A stretch of 5,243 nucleotides of DNA, taken from Alphaproteobacteria bacterium. GTDB lineage: Bacteria > Pseudomonadota > Alphaproteobacteria > UBA6615. The position numbers and the translations under genes were made by a program. The notes below the pieces were generated by a model. That model was not told the origin of the DNA, made no database searches, and saw only the letters and a program-made list of their open reading frames with translations. Shown in pieces: positions 1 to 4,421 of this stretch. Positions within the stretch are counted from its first letter, which is position 1; each line of letters opens with the position of its first letter. The stretch covers positions 1 to 5,243 of the forward strand of contig JABDJY010000153.1 in the NCBI GenBank assembly GCA_013003285.1. Direction: 5' to 3'.

Positions 1-124
1 GCATTCGCCGTTGTAGGTCGAGGGGAACAGTCGCCAAGGGCACAATGGCCAGGGTGAGGAGGACGGCGATAATCTGCGCGCGGCCGCTTTTTTGAATTAT
101 GTACTTATAGAGTGAACTAGGCAT
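1..124 (-). CDS. ABC transporter, N-terminal part of the membrane domain (partial, runs off left edge)
   Basis: Reading the minus strand from the ATG at 124-122 gives 41 uninterrupted codons to the window edge, beginning MPSSLYKYIIQKSGRAQ. A short amphipathic head is followed by a hydrophobic helix (residues about 18-33, IIAVLLTLAIVPLATV) and then PLDLQRRM. This order (S-L-x-x-Y-I, basic stretch, first transmembrane helix, L-[DE]-L-x-[KR]-R) is typical of the start of fused membrane/ATPase ABC exporters in Proteobacteria. The ATPase domain would lie outside the window, so export substrate and direction cannot be read. A weak purine-rich GAGAG lies about eight bases before the ATG. The gene is divergent from the membrane protein at 371. 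The reading frame is well supported; the family call rests on pattern memory of a short N-terminus, and another polytopic membrane protein is possible. Confidence 0.66.
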   Translation of the reverse strand, partial: MPSSLYKYIIQKSGRAQIIAVLLTLAIVPLATVPLDLQRRM

Positions 125-238
125 TGCTTACTCTCGATTTGTTTAGGCCGATCGGCGAATATGGGGTGAGCTCTATGATATGAACTCTAACGTATCGATG
201 TGGTTTTTATAGCGTTAACAAAGGCGTGAACGCTTTAG

Positions 239-268
239 TTGACGTACTGTGCGGACCGTTTGTTAAAT
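239..268 (+). promoter_or_regulatory. Candidate sigma70 promoter for the membrane protein gene
   Basis: TTGACG (239-244, five of six matches to TTGACA) is followed after 18 bases by TTAAAT (263-268, four of six matches to TATAAT). Transcription would start near 275 and leave a leader of about 95 nucleotides before the ATG at 371. The AGCGTT/AACGCT dyad ends five bases upstream of the -35 element. It is the best promoter match I found on the plus strand here, but the -10 element is imperfect. Confidence 0.4.
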
Positions 269-318
269 AGCAATATCTAGATGGATTCTTACTATTCACT
301 GTGAAACTGCGCCCCGTG

Positions 319-349
319 TGAGGTGGAAATGGTTGTACGGCTCACCTCA
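319..349 (+). promoter_or_regulatory. Leader hairpin that would hide a Shine-Dalgarno sequence
   Basis: TGAGGTG (319-325) can pair perfectly with CACCTCA (343-349) across a 17-base loop, with a G-U wobble possible at each end of the stem. The left arm contains GAGGTG, a good Shine-Dalgarno match lying just before an ATG at 329. The right arm falls inside the 11-codon ORF which that ATG opens. Folding would therefore block initiation of the mini-ORF, and a translating ribosome would melt the stem. There is no T-tract, so this is not a terminator. The pairing is seen directly; the regulatory role is inference. Confidence 0.3.
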
Positions 350-364
350 TCACGGCTTGGCTGA
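329..364 (+). CDS. Possible 11-codon leader ORF (MVVRLTSSRLG)
   Basis: ATG at 329-331 is preceded by GAGGTGG (320-326), the best Shine-Dalgarno sequence between 125 and 803. It opens 11 codons ending at TGA (362-364), six bases before the ATG of the membrane protein at 371. The mini-ORF and the membrane gene are in the same frame, separated only by this TGA. The membrane gene itself has only AAAGG one base from its ATG, too close to work well. Translational coupling from the leader would thus make sense. The peptide has no run of one amino acid as in a classical attenuator. It may equally be chance, or the TGA may mark a degraded longer start. Confidence 0.28.
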   Translation: MVVRLTSSRLG

Positions 365-370
365 AAAGGC

Positions 371-718
371 ATGAACAAACGTTGGATCGACCTATTTCTG
401 ATTTTCCTTGGGATCACACTGGTTGTGGTTTTGTTGCCGTTTGTCTTTTTTGCGGTGCAACGGATAACCGGAATTGTCGTCGGTTTCGAGGAATGGAGTA
501 CGCTGGGGCAGGAACAAGGCCCCTGGCGAGGGAGACTCTCTGGGTTCACTATTTTCCTACCGGTGATGGTTTGGTCGCCGATCATTGTGGTGATTGCGAT
601 CTTTTTTGCACTGCGAGATGTGAGCTGGAAACCTCTGCTCGGAGTCCTCGGCTTGCTTGGTTTGCAGGCGGCGGCCATGATCATTCAACTAGAGACGCTG
701 GCTTGGCTGATCGATTGA
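371..718 (+). CDS. Small three-helix inner-membrane protein, unrecognised
   Basis: The 115-residue product is strongly hydrophobic. Predicted membrane segments lie at about residues 8-28 (LFLIFLGITLVVVLLPFVFF), 59-80 (FTIFLPVMVWSPIIVVIAIFFA) and 88-107 (PLLGVLGLLGLQAAAMIIQL). The connecting region 38-58 is more polar (GFEEWSTLGQEQGPWRGRLS), and K3/R4 before the first helix suggest an inside N-terminus. I do not recognise the family and see no catalytic motif. The start is fixed by an in-frame TGA at 362-364 and the absence of another Met before the second helix. Its own ribosome-binding site is poor. Codons such as ttt, ttg, gtt and att are more frequent than in the downstream genes. It is divergent from the ABC transporter gene, which may hint at a shared role, but this is only positional. 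A minus-strand ORF overlapping it is rich in S, T, P and R and looks like a shadow. Confidence 0.68.
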   Translation: MNKRWIDLFLIFLGITLVVVLLPFVFFAVQRITGIVVGFEEWSTLGQEQGPWRGRLSGFTIFLPVMVWSPIIVVIAIFFALRDVSWKPLLGVLGLLGLQAAAMIIQLETLAWLID

Positions 719-803
719 TTGCGGCGCACCCCTGAGTATTCGCAGCATTGAGCAGTTCGCATTTTCGCCGGCAAGTGGGGGGCCTGTCGGTTGAAGACAC
801 ATT

Positions 804-1943
804 ATGGAAACTAAGCCTGGGCCAAATGCCGTCCTGCTCGATGAGCCGGAATCGCGCCATCGTCTCGCCACGCCGGCGCTTATCGTCGACCTCGATACTT
901 TGGAAGAAAATATTGCGCGCATGGCGGGGTTTTGCGAGGCGCAGAATATTTCCCTGCGCCCCCATGCAAAATCGCACAAATGCATCGAGATTTGCCGTCG
1001 CCAAATCGCCGCCGGCGCGGTTGGGATTTGCTGTGCCACACTGGGCGAGGCGGAAGTCATGGCGGCGGGCGGGATCGCCAATATCTTGATCACGTCGCCG
1101 GTTGCCGGCAGCACTAAGATCGGCCGGCTGGCGGCGGTGAATGCCAGCATCCCGGATCTAATCGCGGTCAGTGATCACGTGGACAATGTCGAGGCCTTAA
1201 ACGCCGCGGCGGCGGCTGTAGACGAAACTCTCAAACTGCTGGTGGATTTGGACATCGGGCAAAATCGCACCGGGGTGACATCTGTCGAAGCTGCGGTCGA
1301 AATCGCGCTTCAGATCGACACCGCGCCGTTTCTCGAATTTGCCGGGGTTCAAGCCTATGGGGGACATCTGCAACATATCCCCGATTATGCGGCGCGCGCC
1401 GCAGCGGCCGAAGAGGCGTCAACCCGGCTGTATGATGTTATCGAAGCGCTCGCGGCTGCCGGTCTCGAACCGGTCACCGTGACCGGCGCCGGCACCGGCA
1501 CGTTTGAGATTGATACGAAGCGGGGGCTTTATAACGAGCTGCAGGCTGGTTCCTATGTCTTCATGGATGTGGAATATGCCGACGACGCATTATGGCCCGA
1601 CGGCGGGCCGTTATTTGACGCCGCGTTGTTTGTGCAGACGACGGTGATAAGCGCGAACCGGCCGGGACAGGCAACCACCGATGCGGGCCTCAAGGCCTTC
1701 GCCACTGATGGTCCCCTGCCAACAATCGCCCAAGGCGCGCCGGCGGGCGCCGGTTACAAATTTACCGGCGACGAATTCGGTTGTGTCATATTGTCGCCTG
1801 GCGAAGATCTGGCATTGGGATCGGTCATCGAGTGTGTCGCCCCCCATTGCGACCCGACGGTCAATCTCTACGACAATTATCATTGCGTGCGCGGCGACAC
1901 ACTGGCGGAAATTTGGTGTGTTGACGCTCGCGGGAAGTACTAA
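804..1943 (+). CDS. DSD1-family PLP enzyme (D-threonine aldolase / D-3-hydroxyaspartate aldolase type)
   Basis: This 379-residue cytoplasmic enzyme belongs to the fold-type III (alanine-racemase-like) PLP family that includes D-threonine aldolase, D-3-hydroxyaspartate aldolase and eukaryotic-type D-serine dehydratase. Known members cleave D-3-hydroxy amino acids to glycine plus an aldehyde or glyoxylate, or dehydrate D-serine. The N-terminal TIM barrel opens with TPALIVDLDTLEENI (23-37). The expected PLP lysine is K56 in RPHAKSHK (52-59). VDLDIGQNRTG (147-157) and the Gly-rich loop TGAGTGTF (227-234) match barrel and phosphate-binding motifs. The C-terminal beta domain carries PHCDPTVNLYD (347-357), where H348 and D350 fill the metal-ligand positions of D-threonine aldolases (His-x-Asp) rather than the His-x-Cys of D-serine dehydratases. 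Length is normal and complete. The ATG at 804 has a weak GAAG (793-796) seven bases upstream. The family is secure; the substrate is not. Confidence 0.92.
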   Translation: METKPGPNAVLLDEPESRHRLATPALIVDLDTLEENIARMAGFCEAQNISLRPHAKSHKCIEICRRQIAAGAVGICCATLGEAEVMAAGGIANILITSPVAGSTKIGRLAAVNASIPDLIAVSDHVDNVEALNAAAAAVDETLKLLVDLDIGQNRTGVTSVEAAVEIALQIDTAPFLEFAGVQAYGGHLQHIPDYAARAAAAEEASTRLYDVIEALAAAGLEPVTVTGAGTGTFEIDTKRGLYNELQAGSYVFMDVEYADDALWPDGGPLFDAALFVQTTVISANRPGQATTDAGLKAFATDGPLPTIAQGAPAGAGYKFTGDEFGCVILSPGEDLALGSVIECVAPHCDPTVNLYDNYHCVRGDTLAEIWCVDARGKY

Positions 1944-1987
1944 CGCCGGGCCGCCCACGTGTTACCGTTTCACACCAACTAATAAAT

Positions 1988-1991
1988 GGAG
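1988..1991 (+). promoter_or_regulatory. Ribosome-binding site that decides the start of the small exported protein
   Basis: GGAG at 1988-1991 lies six bases before the ATG at 1998. It overlaps the alternative in-frame ATG at 1986, which has no such site upstream. The downstream ATG is therefore the better start, removing four residues (MEQT) from the longest reading. Confidence 0.6.
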
Positions 1992-1997
1992 CAGACC

Positions 1998-2207
1998 ATG
2001 GGTATCGACCGGTACACGAAGTTCGTTCTTACCGTGATTGCGGCGGCGTTGGTGGCCAATGTGGCGCAGGACTATGTCTTGCCTGCACAGGCGGCCGAAG
2101 TACAACGGGTGTCGATTTGCAGCACCAGCGGCGCGACTTGTGCATCGGTGAGCGGCTCGTCGGGCTTGCAAGTAAAGGTCAGCAACGCGAGAGATTTTGC
2201 ACGCTGA
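1998..2207 (+). CDS. Small exported protein with an N-terminal signal or anchor, function unknown
   Basis: The 69-residue product begins MGIDRYTKFVLTVIAAALVANVAQ: a short charged head, a hydrophobic segment at about residues 9-23, then DYVLPAQAAE. The A-Q-A motif (30-32) could be a signal peptidase I site, leaving a mature peptide of about 37 residues. Otherwise the segment stays as a membrane anchor. The rest is small and polar with two cysteines (C41, C48) in VSICSTSGATCASV, which could form a disulfide in the periplasm. Small proteins starting with a similar I-D-R-Y-T-K-x-V-L-T-V-I-A block are, to my recollection, common uncharacterised ORFs in alphaproteobacteria. It follows the PLP enzyme by 54 bases and precedes the GFA gene by 45 bases in the same direction. 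I cannot assign a function. Confidence 0.72.
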   Translation: MGIDRYTKFVLTVIAAALVANVAQDYVLPAQAAEVQRVSICSTSGATCASVSGSSGLQVKVSNARDFAR

Positions 2208-2239
2208 GTTCGTTAATTTTGCGCCGAGTGCAATTTTTT
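2197..2239 (+). terminator. Weak terminator- or attenuator-like hairpin between the small exported gene and the GFA gene
   Basis: TTGCAC (2197-2202) is complementary to GTGCAA (2228-2233), and six T residues (2234-2239) follow directly. The loop is long (25 bases) but a further GC/GC pairing (2203-2204 with 2221-2222) can shorten it. The left arm overlaps the last codons of the small exported protein, so ribosomes finishing that gene would disturb the stem. Ten bases after the T-run starts lies the next ATG. It could end the upstream transcript or attenuate read-through into the GFA gene. The short stem and long loop keep confidence low. Confidence 0.28.
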
Positions 2240-2252
2240 ATGGAGAAGAGCG

Positions 2253-2672
2253 ATGACAGATGGTGCTGAACGCGTCGCGGCGTGCATGTGCGGCCAGCTT
2301 CGCGTTACCGCTAGCGGAGACCCCGATCTAGTCGTGGCGTGCAGTTGTTTCGAATGCCAGCGGCGGACCGGCGCTCCCTTTGGTGTGGGCGCTTATTACG
2401 CACGGGCCAGCATCCTCTCCATCGAAGGCGAATCCAAGAAATTCACCCGGGGAACCGAGGCCGGTCGAACGTTCACGAATAGCTTTTGCCCCGAATGCGG
2501 CAGCTCGGTTTTCTGGGAATTGGATATGCGCCCCGACCATATGGGCGTTGCCGTCGGCTGCTTCGCCGACCCGCAATTTCCCGGGCCGGTGAGAGCCGTG
2601 TGGGCGGAAAATAGCCACCACTGGGTGGCTTATCCCGACGATTTACCGGTCTTTGAGCAGGCCGCGTCCTAA
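2253..2672 (+). CDS. GFA-domain (glutathione-dependent formaldehyde-activating / CENP-V type) zinc protein
   Basis: The 139-residue protein shows the full cysteine signature of the GFA family: C11-x-C13 near the N-terminus, C30-x-C32-x-x-C35 in CSCFECQRRTGAPF, and C79-x-x-C82 in SFCPECGS. In known structures these seven cysteines bind two zinc ions. RRTGAPFG (37-44) and the late FADPQFPGPV block (104-113) also fit. The family name comes from Gfa, reported to speed the reaction of glutathione with formaldehyde, but that role is disputed and most members have no known substrate, so no pathway should be read from it. The length is typical and nothing is missing. The start is well supported: GGAGAAG (2242-2248) with its GGAG core seven bases before the ATG. 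It may be co-transcribed with the genes upstream. Its stop is four bases from the stop of the convergent cupin gene. Confidence 0.93.
   Translation: MTDGAERVAACMCGQLRVTASGDPDLVVACSCFECQRRTGAPFGVGAYYARASILSIEGESKKFTRGTEAGRTFTNSFCPECGSSVFWELDMRPDHMGVAVGCFADPQFPGPVRAVWAENSHHWVAYPDDLPVFEQAAS
2608..2630 (-). terminator. Candidate intrinsic terminator of the cupin transcript, lying antisense inside the GFA gene
   Basis: Read on the minus strand, AGCCACC (2630-2624) and GGTGGCT (2619-2613) form a perfect 7-bp stem, five of the pairs G-C, around a four-base loop CAGT, followed by ATTTT (2612-2608). The stem starts 47 bases past the stop of the cupin gene. No other stem with a following T-run was seen just after that stop. 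On the plus strand the same sequence is followed by TATCCC, so it would act only on the minus-strand transcript. The tract of four T residues is short. Confidence 0.42.
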
Positions 2673-2676
2673 GTCA

Positions 2677-3231
2677 CTACTCCGCCGCCTGCGGAACGTC
2701 GACGCCGGCGGCGCGCATTTTCTCGATCGATTTCGGCGAGAACTCGGCGGCTGGCGTGTCACCGCCAATAACGCCTAAGATCATGCCTTTCTCGGCGCCG
2801 TCGGGTGCGCTGACGCATTCGAAACGGCGCTGCGAGCCAGGTTCGAAAGAGACGATGTCGCGTTCTTTCAGGATCACATGGTCGTCGCCTTGGTCACCCT
2901 CCCACTCGAACATCCACGTTCCGGCGATTACCACGAATGTCTCATTGGTGTCGTGGGTATGCATCATGACGCCTTGGCCGGGCGCGGCCTCCACATAGGC
3001 CAGATTGAACCCCGGGCTTAAATGGTTGATTAGCGGTTTTGCATCTTCGCCAATCGGCGAGTAAGAGGCCTCTCCACTAGGCTGGGAGAAGCCTAGCGCG
3101 TTGTAAAACGTGCGGTAATAACCCTCGACCTGCTGGTCGGGCAGACCGGTATCGGCGGGGGTGATGTCGTCGAACCGGGCGACGCATTTCAAGATGTCTT
3201 CGCGCTTCGGTTTGTGCACGGGAATGGCCAT
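2677..3231 (-). CDS. Single-domain cupin protein
   Basis: From the ATG at 3231-3229 the product has 184 residues. Cupin motif 1 is complete: G85-x5-H91-x-H93-x3-E97-x6-G104 (PGQGVMMHTHDTNETFVVIAG), giving the usual two His and one Glu metal ligands. Motif 2 is recognisable at D125-IVSFEPG-SQRRF (125-137), but the fourth ligand, usually His five residues after the Pro, is R136. The protein may thus bind metal with three ligands or serve as a binding protein. Residues 1-60 (MAIPVHKPKREDILKC...) have no recognised domain. The substrate is unknown. The start is chosen because AGGAGAG (3244-3238) lies six bases upstream; an in-frame ATG 48 bases further up would cover that site. The gene is divergent from the 2OG dioxygenase (151-bp gap) and convergent with the GFA gene. 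It could act on the same compound as the dioxygenase, which is only positional inference. Confidence 0.9.
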   Translation of the reverse strand: MAIPVHKPKREDILKCVARFDDITPADTGLPDQQVEGYYRTFYNALGFSQPSGEASYSPIGEDAKPLINHLSPGFNLAYVEAAPGQGVMMHTHDTNETFVVIAGTWMFEWEGDQGDDHVILKERDIVSFEPGSQRRFECVSAPDGAEKGMILGVIGGDTPAAEFSPKSIEKMRAAGVDVPQAAE

Positions 3232-3237
3232 GTTTCG

Positions 3238-3244
3238 CTCTCCT
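3238..3244 (-). promoter_or_regulatory. Ribosome-binding site that decides the cupin start
   Basis: On the minus strand AGGAGAG lies six bases before the ATG at 3231. It is one of the best Shine-Dalgarno matches in the window and argues against the in-frame ATG at 3279, which would place this site inside the coding region. Confidence 0.7.
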
Positions 3245-3269
3245 GATCTTGTGCTGGTCTGGTGCGGGA

Positions 3270-3297
3270 GTGTCACCATGACAACCTATTTGTGTCA
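3270..3297. promoter_or_regulatory. Cluster of three TGTCA half-sites between the divergent cupin and dioxygenase genes
   Basis: GTGTCA occurs at 3270-3275 and again at 3292-3297, exactly 22 bases apart, about two helical turns. Between them lies the inverted copy TGACA (3279-3283). The first and second form TGTCA-N3-TGACA; the second and third form TGACA-N9-TGTCA. On the minus strand the third copy also yields a perfect -35 hexamer TTGACA (3298-3293), but no good -10 hexamer lies 16-18 bases further. A dimeric regulator binding here could control both genes. No regulator gene is in the window, so the protein is unknown. Confidence 0.35.
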
Positions 3298-3382
3298 ATG
3301 TTCCCAGCGAAGATGTCGCAGGTTTCCGCGCCAAAATGATGGTGGGTTGGCTAATCGGGAAAACAAAGGCAGTATTTTTGCC

Positions 3383-4420
3383 ATGAGCCAGACAGCTGAA
3401 CGCGAACGCGAAACTTTCGAACAATCCGTACGCGGTGTGCCCCACCGGACCTTGCCGATACTCGATCTGGCGTCCCTGGTCGATGGCGATACCGCGAGCA
3501 TCCGAAACCTGGCCGACAATCTGCGGCAAATCTTAAGTGAGATTGGCTTCCTCTGCGTGGTGAACCACGGGGTTCCCCCGTCGGTCATAACCGGGTTGAT
3601 TGAACGTAGCGCTGAATTTTTTGCACTGCCGGAAGCAACTAAAACGGCGTTGGCAATTAACCGGCATGAGCGGGGCTATACCCCGATGAATGTCGAAGTG
3701 ATTCAGGATTCCGATATTGGCGGCGCATCGCGCAATGACCGTAACGAAGCGTTTAACTTCGGCATGGAATATCCAGCTGACGACCCAAACGTGATCTCAG
3801 GCAAGCGCATGTACGGAGCCAATGTCTGGCCCGAGTCAGTGCCGGGTTATGACGCGGCGGCGCGTGAGTATATGGCCCATATGGAGCGGCTCAGTAAACG
3901 ATTGCTGCCGGTTTGGGAGGTCGCGTTGGGACTAGAACCACACCATTTCGACGCCTCGTTCGAAAGTGCACATTCTTACGTGCGCACTATCCGCTATCCG
4001 GGCAAAGCGGTGCTTGATGTTGAGGAACTCGGTATCCGGCCCCATGTGGACACCTCCTTCATGACGCTATTGCCCCGTGAAAACGAGCCCGGCCTGCAGG
4101 TGATGGACGCAGACGGTGAGTGGTTCTGGCCCGACTGTCCGGAGGGCGGGATTGTTGTGAATTTTGGCCTGTATATCGAGCGGCTATCGAACGAAGTCGT
4201 GCGCGCCACGCCCCACCGGGTTATCCCGCCGGTGACCGGTACGCGTTATTCGCTGCCGTTCTTTATGTGCCCACGCCTAGAGGCTGTGGTCGAGTGCTTG
4301 CCGACCTGTTGCGGCCCCGACAATCCGCCGCGCTATCAGCCGGAATCCTTTTGGAACCTTCATACCGATCGGATGTCCAAGATCTATCCCCATTTCGCCG
4401 CCAAGGAAGGCGAAGGGTAG
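3383..4420 (+). CDS. Isopenicillin-N-synthase-like 2-oxoglutarate/Fe(II)-dependent dioxygenase
   Basis: The 345-residue cytoplasmic protein has the two-part architecture of this family. The N-terminal DIOX_N region starts at LPILDLASL (24-32) and includes IGFLCVVNHGVP (54-65). The catalytic jelly roll carries the iron triad H221-x-D223 (RPHVDTSFMTLL) and H278 (RATPHRVI), and the 2-oxoglutarate-binding R288-x-S290 (RYSLPFF). All key residues are present and the length is normal. Members hydroxylate, desaturate or cyclise small molecules using O2 and, usually, 2-oxoglutarate; the substrate cannot be read here. The start chosen is the ATG at 3383; AAAGG (3365-3369) lies 13 bases upstream, a rather long spacing. 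The frame stays open to a GTG at 3161, but that extension would run antisense through the cupin start and lacks family similarity. The stop is one base from the stop of the convergent DinB-family gene. Confidence 0.93.
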   Translation: MSQTAERERETFEQSVRGVPHRTLPILDLASLVDGDTASIRNLADNLRQILSEIGFLCVVNHGVPPSVITGLIERSAEFFALPEATKTALAINRHERGYTPMNVEVIQDSDIGGASRNDRNEAFNFGMEYPADDPNVISGKRMYGANVWPESVPGYDAAAREYMAHMERLSKRLLPVWEVALGLEPHHFDASFESAHSYVRTIRYPGKAVLDVEELGIRPHVDTSFMTLLPRENEPGLQVMDADGEWFWPDCPEGGIVVNFGLYIERLSNEVVRATPHRVIPPVTGTRYSLPFFMCPRLEAVVECLPTCCGPDNPPRYQPESFWNLHTDRMSKIYPHFAAKEGEG

Positions 4421-4421
4421 A

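Larger units (their letters stand above)
125..370. promoter_or_regulatory. Divergent intergenic region with several dyads
   Basis: This 246-bp stretch separates the minus-strand ABC transporter gene from the plus-strand membrane protein gene and is visibly more AT-rich than the coding DNA around it. It contains a perfect 10-bp palindrome GCCGATCGGC (147-156), an inverted repeat AGCGTT (211-216) / AACGCT (229-234) with GTTAAC (214-219) overlapping its left arm, a close dyad GCGT-GA-ACGC (224-233), a sigma70-like promoter (239-268) and a leader hairpin with mini-ORF (319-364). The dyads at 211-234 lie immediately upstream of the -35 element, a usual place for an activator or repressor site. No regulator gene is in the window. 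That the region is regulatory is likely from its position; the individual sites are inference. Confidence 0.5.

Noticed and set aside
292..684. Minus-strand 130-residue ORF overlapping the membrane protein gene
   Set aside because: Its product is rich in S, T, P, K and R with no domain pattern, while the plus strand in the same place encodes three clean hydrophobic segments. It is a shadow.
681..1150. Two minus-strand ORFs over the start of the PLP enzyme gene
   Set aside because: They lie opposite a clearly conserved coding region containing the PLP lysine motif and show no recognisable protein features or ribosome-binding sites.
1470..1486. Perfect inverted repeat CCGGTCAC-C-GTGACCGG inside the PLP enzyme gene
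   Set aside because: It lies in conserved coding sequence (PVTVTG before the Gly-rich phosphate loop), has a one-base centre and no neighbouring regulatory elements. It is best explained by codon choice.
3161..3382. 74-residue N-terminal extension of the dioxygenase from a GTG start
   Set aside because: It would run antisense through the cupin start and its ribosome-binding site and through the TGTCA cluster. The residues do not resemble any part of the dioxygenase family, whose N-terminus begins after 3383.
602..3630. Shared 13-base word TTTTTTGCACTGC near 603 and 3617
   Set aside because: Both copies encode Phe-Phe-Ala-Leu in unrelated proteins and the flanks differ. This is coincidence, not a repeat element.
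4394..4414. Inverted repeat TTCGCC / GGCGAA in the last codons of the dioxygenase gene
   Set aside because: It could fold in the minus-strand transcript after the DinB-family stop, but no T-run follows and the loop is nine bases. The evidence is too weak for a terminator call.
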